In this document: piece by piece, positions 54,901 through 64,000 of the stretch
How positions within the stretch are numbered: the first letter of the stretch is position 1
Layout of the letters: each line of letters opens with the position of its first letter
Assembly (NCBI GenBank): GCA_003640385.1
Contig: RCAB01000057.1
Coordinates: 62,001 to 126,000 of the forward strand
DNA length: 64,000 nucleotides
Direction: 5' to 3'
DNA from: Setaria digitata
Lineage: Eukaryota > Nematoda > Chromadorea > Rhabditida > Setariidae
The notes under the pieces: generated by a model
Databases searched by the model: none
The model's input: only the letters and a program-made list of their open reading frames with translations
What the model was told of the DNA's origin: nothing
Made by a program: the position numbers and the translations under genes

Positions 54901-57900
54901 GGGAGAGAAGTGAAACTTCCTCAATGATTCAGTGCACTGTATCTAAATGCCTAATTTATTGAAATTTCATGAAAAAAAAAAAAAAAAAAAAAGAAAGAAA
55001 AAGAAAATTCCTGAAGGAAAAAAGACATCGGAAACGGAAATAGAACATGCTGAGTATTTTCTATTTTTTTTTTTTTTAGTTTATTTCAATTTTTCGGTCA
55101 TTTATTCAACTGAATCAATCGAACAACTAATCGTATTGGTGGTAATAACAAGTTCCTAGTAGATTTTCTATCAGGAATTTATGCTAATGAAATAAAAAGA
55201 AGATACATAAAATACTGATTTGATTCTAATAAATTATTTAAACCATATAAATCATAAACAAAAGTTTTCATGAAATTTTATAAATAGAACTTCAAAATCC
55301 AATAATTTTCGCTCGTTTTTTGTCTTTTTTTTTTTTTTTTTTTGAAATAAAAACTTTACTAATCCCTCTATTCCTTTCCCATTCCTTCCTTGCAATATTC
55401 CAATGGTATTAATAAATATCGCAATAGTATTTTTGACGTTATTAAAACGATTCCATTTCATACACCGTTCATTTTTTTTTTTTCAAATTCAAAAATGGAA
55501 CATTTTAAAATAGCATACAAAAATTGACAACAGCCATGATGACATTAAGAAAAAGGATTACTGTTCTTTCTTTTTTTTTTTTTCTTCCGAATAAAAGAAA
55601 GAATTGATAAATTAAATTGACATCATACAGCACTCATTCAAACGGAGTAATTTGCCGTGAATTCTATTCTGATCAAGTTTAACGATAACAAAATGCTATC
55701 ATTCTGCCATGAAAATTTTTTTGATTGATTCATCTTACCGTTAATAATCTTTATGCAGAATTTTTATTTTAAATATATTTGTATCGAAAATTAATTATCT
55801 GCACTGTTATCACTTTTATCATTACCATTACAATGATCATTGCTATCATTACTATTACTATAATGCTATTGTTATTAGTTTTGTTATCGCCAGCAGAAGA
55901 GAAAGAGATAGATGATGACTGAGAATGGATTTTCATCAAAATGTAAAATTATATTAAATAAACGATTTCGACCAAATTAAAAACCTAAGTTAAAAAAAAG
56001 CGAAGTCAATTTAATTAATAATTTTTTGTTTAATTAATGGGCACAAATTTTCTTGTTTAATAACAAAAATAACTTTAATTGAAATGCGACAAGGTCTAAA
56101 ATTATATTTCATGAAGATGTTAGTAAATTATATTTAATTCATTAACTTGTGAGTTGATTTTTGCAGTTCACGCAAATAATTTCAATTAGAATATAATTAA
56201 AAATGTAAATATTATATGATTAAGGCATGCCATGAACTTCAATTTTTTTTCTACCATATCGGTCAAAAACTCTAATTTTTTCTTAATTTTTGAAGTGAAT
56301 TAGCTCAGTATTATGTTGTCCAAAAATCAGCAATTTGATTAGTGGGGCAGTGGTTCAGGTAAATTCAGAATCGGAAATCATTCGAATGATAATTAGTCGC
56401 TGTTATGAACACTTTTAAAAAACAATAATTTTTTAATAATTTCCTGAAAAATAAAATATATTGCGACCTGTTCCTTCAATCTTTTTATTTCTGACCAGTG
56501 GCTGCAGCATCTTTTTGAAACGAAACAGTATTCTCATTTTGATCGGCAATAATCAGAAAATTAGATTTTTCATCTTGATAAATTACATTACAAAAATAAT
56601 AAGGTTTTATTTGCTATTACTGCTCACTACTTAGTTAATTCATTTCTTACTGCTAATTAAAAACGGCACTTAAATTCTAATAGATTTAGACACTTCTCCG
56701 AATCAGTACATGGCTTTCTGGATAGATAAAAATTGATAATTTTTATCATGGTAAATGTAATTACACCCTTCTTCCTCCTCCTTATTAATCCCCAAGCTCC
56801 TTCGTTCTGCATTCATTTGGATTAGTCTTGATCCGATATTACCGAGCTTCTAATAGATACCTTTCAGTAAATTCTTAATCTAAACTATATGTCTAGTTTG
56901 AATCAATTAATTCTTAATCCTCTCCTTATGTCTCATCTTTAAACTATAGAAAAAAAGTGTCAGAAGATTTAGATTAGGAATACGAAAAAATTTGAAACAA
57001 AAAATGAACTACTGCATGCTGAATATTTTATATCCTCAGACATTCGCTCAAGCTCAAACTTGTAAGCTTGAACTTGTAGATGCAAAAAAGCAGTCAGCTA
57101 ATTTGAGAAAAAAAGTAAGCTTTCCAACAAGAAGTGAAGTGTGGAAAGCAGAAGTCGTTCTTTTCTTTTGTTGTAGTTCCGTTTTGAAGTTTCTAGAAAT
57201 CCTCTCTCACTTAAATTTTATAAATTAAGTAAAATTACAAAAACTATTTAGCAATTTACTTACAAGTATAAAAAGTGCTGCCCTCATTTATTAACAAAAA
57301 GAATTTCAAAGGCGAAGAAAAGTAGTTAAGTGAAAACAAAAGGAAAATATTCTTATTCTCGAAATCTATTAATTATTAATTTATCTTAATTCTTTTTTTG
57401 TAAATGGGTTTTTTCATTTTCTGATTTTCCAAGTTCGTCCCTTTAGATATTTTTATCTTTGTCGGTGCAAAAAAAAATTGCCAAGTCTTAAATCTAGGAC
57501 GATTCAAGAAGATAGTCGGACCTACGAGGATTATAGAGCATAAGCTTTCCTGAAACAAAAAAAAGGTAAGGCTTACTTTCATTTGCTTTATTTAAACTTT
57601 CTCCTCCTTCCTCTCATTTTTTTCTTGATTTAGATATTCTGAGGACACAACTATTTGTATTTAAATCAAGTATGCATTTATTAGCTTGGAAATAATTAGC
57701 CGAATAAAATTTTGCATAGTGCAAGATTTTGAATCTAATTGAAATCACAAATTAAACAAATTAAGTTACAATGAAGACTGTTAGACTTTAAAGCATCAAT
57801 TGTTTAATTTAGAATTTCAGTCTAAATTTGTTTTTAAATTACCAAAATAAATTTGCTTCGGAAGTGCTTCCATAGATTTATAAATTTCGGCATTATTTGC

Positions 57901-60883
57901 TATAAAATTTTAATTATATTGAAATAAAAACGATTTTTTTCTTCCAAGTCAATTATTACAAATGCAGAACATAAAGAAGTCTAAATTATTCCTTAAACTG
58001 AGCAACTACATCGAATAAAATATCAAAACTCATATTCTGTCTGCTAAATGATTACTAGAATTACAGATATACTTGAAGGGGAAAACTCAATAAACCAAAT
58101 TTTTTTTCGTTTCCTTTAAAAAAAATCTCTTCATTTTATTGTTTTAGCAATATGAATTTCCATTTTTCTCTTCAATTTTCCTTTTCATTTCTCATTTACT
58201 TTTAATTCCAGACAATTTTTCCATGAAAAAGAGAAAAAGAGGCGTTCCCAACCACAAGGCATTCATTTTGTGAACTTATCTGTAAAGTAATAAATCAAAT
58301 TGCTTCTTAAAGTTTACTTTTTCGAATGAGAAAAGATAAGTTCCTATTAAGTAGCATAGCTAATAAGGGAAAATGAAATATTAGTATAAAAGTGGCAGCA
58401 GTGAATAATACCAAAGGATGGAGATTTAGTTGAATTTAAAAATTAAGTAATCATTCAGTTTGATACTTTTATGTGTGTTTTCAATATTCCCGTGAAGGCT
58501 GTTCTTTGTCTCTTAGAAGTTATCACTGCAAGAGAGACTGATAAAGACTTATCAGAGTGTAATATCGCGCAAAACAAGAATGAAACTTGCTGATAGACGA
58601 GAACTGATTGAGTGAAGAGAAGAAGCTGAAGGTAGGCAGCAGTGAAAGCCTTTTTGCAGTGGAAAGAAGTAGTTAAGATGAATATAAAGCTTTTAATTAA
58701 AACTCCATTATTTGTCCGGATATCACCAACTAAGAAGGCAATGACAAAGGAAGTTTGACATTTATTTCTTCTTTATTAGTCTCAATAAGAGAGGTCTAAA
58801 CTGTTCGGAAAGAACGGAAATATTAAATTAGAACTTTCGTAAATTTTTTGCTTTTTGCTTACAGAGGTGTCATTTAAGCTGAACATCACATAATCTAATT
58901 ATCATTTCCTTTTTTCTGTTATTTCTTTCTCTTCCCTTTTCCTCTTTGCTCAAATTCTTTTTATTTGCCCTTCATATTATGTATGGTTGTGTTCATAAAA
59001 TATTCTCTCCTATGAGTAAAAATTTCCAAAAATCTTTTTTCACATTTTTTTTCTAAATTTTAAATGAAAAAAGCTAATCTCCTTTTTGTCATGTTAATGC
59101 TCACAAATTTTTCAAAATTTGGAATGAATAAAAATGAAGATAAATTAAGAAAAAACAGCGAAATATTTTTTTTTTTTGTTAATTTTCTCTAGTAAAAAGA
59201 CGACATTTTATTCACTTTCTCAATAAAATATTCACTTTTCATTTTAAATGCTTTCATAAAATTTCTTTCTTTTGTTTTCTCATTTAGTGAGCTAGAGAAA
59301 AGAAATTTGAAGAACAGTTTCAAAAAAAAAAAGCAAAACTTTCTATAGTTCACATGTGCTGTTAAAAAATATTTTGTACGAAGTTGAACTTTAATTGCTG
59401 TCGAAAAAAATTCAGAAGCTACCTTTTAGAGTTGAACAAAAAATTAAACAGATGGAATTGAAGATAATTTCATTTAGAAATTCATCTAGTCATGCAATTA
59501 AAATCTGTTAGCGCAATGACATTTACTAGTTTTCCTCGTGAAAAATAAAATTGCACAATATTAAGTCTTCTTTGAAGTTCCAATATTCTATGGCCAATAA
59601 TTCAAAAATTATCAAGGAAATATTAATTAGAATGGTCGAGAAATAGGCCATGAAGTCAATGGCAAGTGAAAAATTGGTAAGGCGAATGACACTTTGGAAA
59701 AAAGGAGGAAATTGAAATGGTGAAGATTTCAAATTGGAACTTCATAAAGAAATTAAAATAGCCAAAAATCATATTAAATAGTTCCTACTCTATCCTTCTC
59801 TTTTTATGTTGAAAATATTGTTTAAAATTTGAACAGATGATTAAAACCGGTCGCTTTAGTTTCATCTTTAATTATCCAAAATTTTTTGAAGTGCTTATTG
59901 CAGCTCGATGAAATAAAAGTGATATAGTAGTCCAAAAGTCTTGTCCTATATGGAAGCATTATAAATAGAAAAATCTTGCATGAGAACATCCCAATTAGAT
60001 TAATTAGTGACTAGTGCTTTGTCTTATTTTCCTGATAATTAATGCTTACATGGGAAAGAAGACAAAAAAAAAAATTATTTCGAAGAGGATAAGTTACAGT
60101 TTTTGTAATTTCTAGAAATAGGACAAAAAAAAAAGGAAAAGAAATCTAAAGGAAGGGTATCCAAGGTGATTTTTTTCGGCGCTATTTCATTTTTAAAATT
60201 ACCGTTTAACGATTCTATGAAAAAATGTTGAACAATTTCGAAATTTGAAAATGAGAAATCTTTGCCGCTCACCTCAAAAAATTCTGAAAACTCATTTGTA
60301 AAAAGGAAATTTGAAGATAAAAAAAGAAAGGAACAGTGTGTGATACAGAAATATGAGTTTTACTACTGATAAAATGAAACTTTAAGCTGTCGAAGAGAAA
60401 ATACAACAACATTTACTTCTAAACCAATCTTCACATTACAATACAAACAGCTTGGCAAATAATTCGCTCTGTAAATGATAAGTCAGTAAACAATACGCCT
60501 AAAATGATTTTTTTGCTAGATTTTCTTTGTTCAGCCTATCTACACGCTGTTTCTTTAAGTACACTTCCACGTACACACATATGTACTCACGTACGCAAGC
60601 CAAATATGCATAATGGCAGACGTCCAGACACACGTGAACACAAACGTAACTACCTATTCGGCAATAAAGCAGTAGTACCTTCAATGTTTTGCTCCAAATC
60701 CAATCTGTCTTCAGAAGGATCACTCAGAAATGGTGAATTCTGATGATCGTTATCACTGCTTCGAAGAGCAACACTGTGCAAATTTGTTCTGCATAGAAAT
60801 AATTGAAAATGATGTCGAATCCACGAAGCCATTTGACGTAAACTATGCCATATGACTGTGATAAATGAAACAAAGAAGCCCAT
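19358..60883 (-). CDS. gap-2: SynGAP/DAB2IP-family Ras GTPase-activating protein (GAP-2 type), about 23 coding exons
   Basis: The enzyme switches Ras off by speeding GTP hydrolysis at the membrane. Longest chain I can build, in transcript order: 60883-60679, 51512-51382, 48221-48168, 46277-46183, 43385-43170, 43034-42838, 42530-42407, 33476-33276, 32852-32712, 26064-25909, 25501-25347, 24986-24898, 24489-24332, 24177-24018, 23718-23428, 22979-22819, 22724-22470, 22134-21781, 21647-21360, 20850-20608, 20178-20130, 19880-19761, 19462-19358 (TAA). The total is 3948 b, about 1315 residues, with matching phase at every junction. Domains: basic linker, PH (about 234-340), C2 (about 345-470), RasGAP (about 480-790), low-complexity tail, coiled coil (about 1242-1281). 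C. elegans gap-2 is the known nematode member and is known for many alternative 5' ends, which fits the extra first exons here. Least certain: the start of exon 43385-43170 and the identity of the first exon. Confidence 0.88.
20656..20717 (-). repeat. In-frame trinucleotide repeat coding poly-Asn/poly-Asp
   Basis: On the coding (-) strand, AAT/AAC and GAT/GAC triplets give [14 protein letters not shown] followed by DDDDD within exon 20850-20608. The repeat is interrupted, so it is probably stable, but its length may differ between alleles or species. Confidence 0.85.
23428..26064 (-). other. gap-2: RasGAP gene, catalytic RasGAP domain exons
   Basis: Six exons: 26064-25909 ([12 protein letters not shown] start of the domain), 25501-25347, 24986-24898, 24489-24332, 24177-24018 and 23718-23428. 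The arginine finger is in [12 protein letters not shown]; its Arg codon is at 24966-24964 (about residue 566). The FLR signature is in [18 protein letters not shown] (Arg about residue 680). The end of the domain reads [20 protein letters not shown] and [10 protein letters not shown]. Finger and FLR residues are both present, so I expect an active GAP. The match to the family is clear from these motifs. Confidence 0.93.
26065..32711. other. gap-2: 6.6-kb RasGAP intron
   Basis: AT-rich intron between the two C2 exons. It contains a mildly GC-richer stretch at about 28240-28370, beside a 39-b ATG-led segment ending in a strong GTAAGT donor on the - strand (28395-28357). The motif CAGTGGCGTAGC at 30989-31000 resembles termini of dispersed animal repeats. 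No other structure was seen. Confidence 0.75.
33477..42406. other. gap-2: 8.9-kb RasGAP intron between PH and C2 exons
   Basis: Mostly AT-rich with no recognised gene. The clear exception is the GC-rich island at 40805-41110. A diverged 30-b direct repeat (about 39858 and 40033, sharing TTTAATGG.CAGTTT) and stretches of TCA/ATCA triplets near 36600-36800 are the only other structures I noted. Confidence 0.75.
40805..41110. promoter_or_regulatory. GC- and CpG-rich island inside the RasGAP gene, possible internal promoter
   Basis: About 300 b rich in G+C and CG dinucleotides (for example GGCGGGGAGCGCGGCGGACG) in an AT-rich intron. It has a perfect GGGGCC-GTAT-GGCCCC hairpin (40977-40992) and, at its right end, repeats of GTCAGTG/GGTTAGTG (41082-41114). 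All frames on both strands are open for 60-100 codons, so ORFs here mean little. It lies between PH and C2 exons and could start a transcript lacking the PH domain; a foreign or repeat origin is also possible. Confidence 0.4.
43880..44010. promoter_or_regulatory. Purine-rich GC island upstream of exon 43385-43170
   Basis: A strongly G/A-rich stretch on the + strand (pyrimidine-rich on the gene's sense strand), far richer in G+C than its flanks. It lies about 500 b upstream of an exon with an in-frame ATG (43378), so it is a candidate promoter or 5' UTR for a shorter RasGAP isoform. A polypurine repeat without function is the alternative. Confidence 0.3.
44064..44330. repeat. Short direct repeat, about 36-40 b, 225 b apart
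   Basis: GATAATGGACTGATATGGTG followed by ATAAAAA (from about 44069) recurs as GATAATGGAACTGACATGGT followed by GATAAAAA (from about 44297), in the intron between 43385 and 46183. It is a small intron duplication. Confidence 0.7.
46436..46482. repeat. Near-perfect intronic hairpin, 21-bp stem, 5-b loop
   Basis: The arms ATTAATAAGACATGATG (46436-46452) and CATCATGTCTTATTAAT (46466-46482) are perfectly complementary over 17 bp. Inside, GACT/AGTT pairs for four more positions including one G-T wobble, leaving loop GAACA. It lies in the RasGAP intron 46278-48167, 160 b upstream of exon 46277-46183. A stem this exact is unlikely by chance even in AT-rich DNA. Options: small inverted-repeat element remnant, splicing-regulatory hairpin, or small-RNA source; it is shorter than usual pre-miRNAs. 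Confidence 0.8.
48869..48910. repeat. 29-b poly(T) tract next to an ambiguous base
   Basis: T runs from 48869 to 48897, and an N follows at 48910. The homopolymer probably stopped the assembly, so the local length is unreliable. It is intronic in the RasGAP gene. Confidence 0.9.
52444..52575 (-). CDS. gap-2: Candidate cassette exon of the RasGAP gene
   Basis: The frame starts with an Ala/Thr repeat (TATTAAAATG, GCT/ACT codons) and continues [20 protein letters not shown] and NNYDE to a GAGG/GTAATT donor. It has no ATG, so it would be internal. With a start at 52575 it is 132 b and phase 1 at both ends, so it fits between the first exons at 60679 or 54615 and exon 51512-51382. The peptide looks coding. 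The only available acceptor (TATTAAG) is poor, which keeps confidence low. Confidence 0.35.
54615..54712 (-). CDS. gap-2: Candidate alternative first or internal exon of the RasGAP gene
   Basis: An ATG at 54693-54691 opens [20 protein letters not shown], then RTTRSS, to a CATCAG/GTAAAT donor at 54615 that leaves one base. That phase matches exon 51512-51382 and gives Glu at the junction. Upstream, TTTCTAG ending at 54713 could be a cis acceptor or a trans-splice site. Used as an internal exon (98 b, entry phase 2), it also fits the alternative donor AATAG/GTAGTT of the exon at 60883. Confidence 0.45.
58517..58600. promoter_or_regulatory. Cluster of GATA-factor-like motifs
   Basis: TTATCA near 58520, ACTGATAA at 58537-58544, CTTATCAG at 58548-58555 and CTGATAG near 58590. 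The two central sites face each other. ACTGATAA/TGATAA is the known site of nematode intestinal GATA factors. GATA cores are common in AT-rich DNA, so a regulatory role is only a suggestion. Confidence 0.3.
60679..60883 (-). CDS. gap-2: Best-supported first coding exon of the long RasGAP isoform
   Basis: The ATG at 60883-60881 is preceded by an in-frame TAA and by a CAG acceptor-like site ending at 60902, 18 b upstream, which suits trans-splicing. It codes [20 protein letters not shown], a hydrophobic start that could be a membrane anchor or an uncleaved signal, then [20 protein letters not shown] and [12 protein letters not shown]. Donor GAAG/GTACTA leaves one base, matching exon 51512-51382 (junction Glu). 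A second donor 22 b further on (AATAG/GTAGTT, exon end 60657) would fit the exon at 54712 instead. Confidence 0.6.
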
Positions 60884-60901
60884 CGCTTTCAGTTCTTAAT
60901 T

Positions 60902-63900
60902 CTGATATGATAAGCTTGCCAAAGTATCTGTTAATGAATCCAACTCTCGTTAAGGATAGCAGCGATTGTGATGATGGATGGTAACAAAGAGGAAATCGAA
61001 ATCGATGAATTTTATGCGAAACAATAATATTAGTGATAAGGATGATAACAAAGTGAACCGATTAACTGGTTTTCGTTCCGCATGTGAATATTATTTGTCT
61101 TGATCAACTGTTAACAGTAGTAGGATTGCGGATTTATGAAATTCGGCCAAGTAGTGAACTGAATTAAATACATCCATGAACCGATACTGTGTCAGGAAAA
61201 CAGCCAAATTATCAGTAATTCAATTACATTACAACAAAATAAACAGCTGATTGTCACCCGTTGATCTTATATATGAATTTCGATTTTATTTTTCAACCAG
61301 TTTCCCTTAAACTTTAGCCAGTAATATTCTCTCTTTAAAATTTTATAAAATGCTTGATTCCTTTTTCGTTTTCCATTCATATTGCTTTCTCTTGCTCTTT
61401 CTTTTTCAGTCTTCAAAAAATTAGCAAAAAAAAAGAGAAAATATTAGCAAGCAGATAGGAATAATGAATAGTGATAATATGCATAGAAGAAACAGGAAAT
61501 GAATAATTAATACTTAATAGAAAAAGTAAAATTCATTAGCATTTAGTGGGAAATAAAAGTAGAAGTGTCAGTGACATGTGTGAAAGTAATAATACGACAT
61601 CAATTCTCTGGAAAGAGAGGTAGAAATAGAAGACCGAAATTGAAAATCAAAATGATAGTAGTTGTTCCAGTAGGGGAACCATTTTTAGAAGAGGGAAAGG
61701 GGAGGAGAAACAGGGAGAGGGAGAAAAACTGGTTCTTGCAAACATTTTCAATTTTCAAGGATATCAAGAATCCTTTTATACGAATAACAACAACTGTATT
61801 AGTAACAACAACAATTAGTGCCAATTAATTAATTAATTAACAGCAATAAATTAGTAATAACGAAAGTTTTTGTTTATTGTGGTTCTAACAGCAAATGCTC
61901 AAGTTTTTTTTTTTGCTTTTTTTGTAGTTCATTTCTCTATTAATGGTTATTTATTATAGCAGGAGTGAAGAGATTTAATTTATAATCATAGTAGCACTTC
62001 CTTACTATTATAATTATAATTTCTATTATTATTATTATTGTAATTGCTAAAATAAGGAAGGCTTCTTCTGTAATTTATTTTTTTAATAATAAAAAAGATT
62101 TCTTCTCTCTCATTGCTCTCCAAGAATGTAATTCATTTCACTTTTATTTTTGTTTTTTGAATTTTTATGATTTTTATTCCGTAAACTGATCAATTTTTGC
62201 ACCTAATACCCCTTATCTATAAAACTAGTTTAAGCAGTAGCTAATGGAATATGTACTTAAGCTGATTGCTCTTTATCTGACAAGATGTCAAAAATAAATG
62301 AATGCCTTTTTTTGCAGATTTTTAAATCATCTTTTTTTTATTTTTCTAATTCATTTTTTGTTTTCGTCTCTGAGAGGTAGATTATGAGAATTTTAGCTAA
62401 TTTCCTGCTTTTTTTCCGGTAACAGAAAAAAAACAAGATTAAAATACTTTTCTTCCACTTATTATCTTTCAGTCGTTTTCGTAGGCGAAAAAAGTACAAC
62501 GAAGGAATCAATGAAAAACGAATAAATAATTATCATAAAAGACTTATATTAAAAAATCATAATAAGACACTTCTTTAATAGTACAATTTTTCGCTTTCTT
62601 TTTTGTCTGAAAATGAAAAATATGAGGATAAAAAATAAAATTTTAAAAGTTACTCAAACAAGTGTTTTTTTTTTTTTGGATATTATCAATGGGATGGATT
62701 CATAAGGTCTTTCGTAGTTGAAAAGAAAGAAAAAAGAGAGGCTGTTTAGATGAGAATAAAAAAATGTTGAAAGCGAAGGAAAGAGGATGTTGAAAGCACC
62801 TTCGAATGATATAAAGGCTGAGCAAGTCGAGAGTGAACGAGAAAGAGAAAAGAAGTGAAATTCTCGAGAAGGCTTACAGCTCTCAGCGTCCCACCTCCAT
62901 CGTTCCAATTGCTCATTCGGGAATGTCACCACGTTTCCTCGCCTTCGGTACAGCGAAGTAATTTCAAACTTTACAGACATTTCAGTAAATGATTTTATCT
63001 CTGAACTTACTCTCCAGCAGAATGTTAATAAATCTCGACTGTCATCTCGCTAACAGAGGGTAACAATTGCAAGGAGTCTTTCTTGCGATTGCAAACACGT
63101 TTATTTTAGAGTCCATTTCAACGATCATGTAAACTATTAAGTCGATCGTAAAGCTTTCTTATTTTGCGCTATAAATAAACTGAATAATTTCATTTCCAAA
63201 TGCAACAATGGATTCATTTTAATTGTCAACCGGAACTACTCTGAAAGTATCAAAAACAGAAATAACATGCAGAGTCACCACGTATATCACGTTTGACCTT
63301 TTATTCTTCCTAGATATAGTATATAATTTGCTTTTATATAAAATTTAAAAGCGCCAATTATTTTTGTTGAATATTGGAAAATTACGAGTGCAAACGAATC
63401 ACATCATCAAAAATAATAATTATGATGAAGAAATGTGAAAGCAGAAGGGAAAAAATTATAGAAATATCTGGAGTACTTCAGGAATAGAGAATATGCAACT
63501 AATAAATGACATCACTATAAAAATAATAGTTTCGAAATAAAATTAATTATTTTACTTCACAGCTACCAAATTTTCTTCGCCAAAGCAAATCACCAAATGA
63601 GAAACAAAGAAGTGGAATCAGTAACTCACTATGAGATAATGATAATGATAAGGTAAAGCATAATTACCTGATAATGGCCAAAAGTAAATAGTCAGTGAGT
63701 GAAGTCATTCATAACATTTAGAAAATGTTATTGCCATTAATAAAAAGACATATTTAAAAAAAAAAAAAATTTGGGGAAAATAGTTCTCGTCCAACAATTT
63801 TGAGGGATCACTTAACTGGATTAATTAAGTATTCTTTGTTTTCAGTTTCAAGTAAAAACTTCTTTAAATAATTATTGCTGCGCATATTTTTTCCAAAATT

Positions 63901-64000
63901 AATATTTAATCGTTCAAATTTCGTAATTTCAATTTATTTGGGAAAAATTTAAGTAGAAGTTTAAAGTAGCACAGCATATAACGATTTAAGTTTAGCTATC
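60902..64000. other. Upstream region of the RasGAP gene
   Basis: AT-rich sequence with one possible first exon at 62980-62878 (listed separately), a purine-rich stretch at about 61660-61730, short AATT and ATT repeats (61822-61840, 62017-62041) and TGATAA-rich sequence near 63630-63680. It probably contains the gene's main promoter, which I cannot place. Confidence 0.6.
62878..62980 (-). CDS. Possible upstream alternative first exon
   Basis: An ATG at 62980-62978 opens MSVKFEITSLYRRRGNVVTF, then PNEQLERWRWDAES, to a strong GTAAGC donor (34 codons plus one base T). Composition is richer than its flanks and the peptide looks coding. Joined directly to exon 51512-51382 the leftover T would make TAA, so it cannot be the first exon of that transcript. 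It could join the phase-1 cassette at 52575 (giving Leu), or belong to another exon or gene not seen. Confidence 0.35.

Larger units (their letters stand above)
51513..60678. other. gap-2: 9.2-kb 5' intron region of the RasGAP gene with candidate alternative exons
   Basis: It holds two - strand exon candidates (52575-52444 and 54712-54615), a + strand exon-like segment (57040-57114), a 10-bp hairpin GATAAAAATT-GAT-AATTTTTATC (56725-56747) and a cluster of GATA motifs (58517-58600). Otherwise it is AT-rich sequence with poly(A)/poly(T) runs. I see no independent gene. Confidence 0.7.

Noticed and set aside
54947..55159. Lysine-rich + strand frame
   Set aside because: It is produced by a poly(A)/AAAG run; no other support.
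60504..60743. + strand frame opposite the RasGAP first exon
   Set aside because: It is antisense to a coding exon with matching splice phase on the - strand; treated as a shadow.
1..64000. tRNA, 5S rRNA, spliced-leader RNA, CRISPR arrays, intact transposase or reverse transcriptase
   Set aside because: I looked for tRNA B-box-like sequence, regular spaced repeats and catalytic motifs on both strands by eye and found none; a dedicated scan could still reveal small RNAs.

Overview
The window looks like nuclear DNA of a parasitic nematode, probably clade III and filarial-like. It is AT-rich throughout. Introns end mostly in T-rich tracts plus TTTCAG or TTTTAG, exons are short (50-350 b), and some introns reach 6-9 kb. 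The encoded proteins are eukaryotic. Three isolated N characters at 2476, 7792 and 48910 mark assembly joins or uncertain bases. I saw no prokaryotic operons, CRISPR array, intact transposon, rRNA or tRNA. The species is inferred and was not tested by any search.

Layout. (1) Positions 1-3110, + strand: the last seven exons of DNA topoisomerase II, ending in an acidic serine-rich tail. (2) 3111-8976: intergenic, with a GC-rich hairpin-bearing patch (about 4005-4330), a diverged 72-base direct repeat and several unproven ORFs. (3) 8977-17624, + strand: an 18-exon gene for a chromodomain protein with ankyrin-like repeats. Its order (N-terminal chromodomain, acidic/basic middle, ankyrin-like region, C-terminal tail) resembles animal M-phase phosphoprotein 8. 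The whole model is in frame only if one base is missing in a T6 run at 14383-14388, or if a 160-b intron is removed there. (4) 17625-19357: a convergent intergenic spacer. (5) 19358-60883, - strand: one large gene of about 23 coding exons for a SynGAP/DAB2IP-type Ras GTPase-activating protein (nematode GAP-2 class), with PH, C2 and RasGAP domains, a low-complexity tail and a C-terminal coiled coil. All proposed exon junctions keep the reading frame and give about 1315 residues for the longest chain. (6) 60884-64000: upstream sequence with one more possible first exon near 62.9 kb.

The genes are not functionally linked: DNA decatenation, chromatin reading and Ras signal shut-off. The RasGAP gene has the richest structure. 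Its 5' half holds several first or cassette exons whose phases fit the same downstream exon, introns with GC-rich islands that could be internal promoters, and a 21-bp intronic hairpin. I found no convincing novel system. The best leads are the chromodomain-ankyrin protein, the alternative 5' ends of the RasGAP gene, the intronic hairpin and the GC islands.
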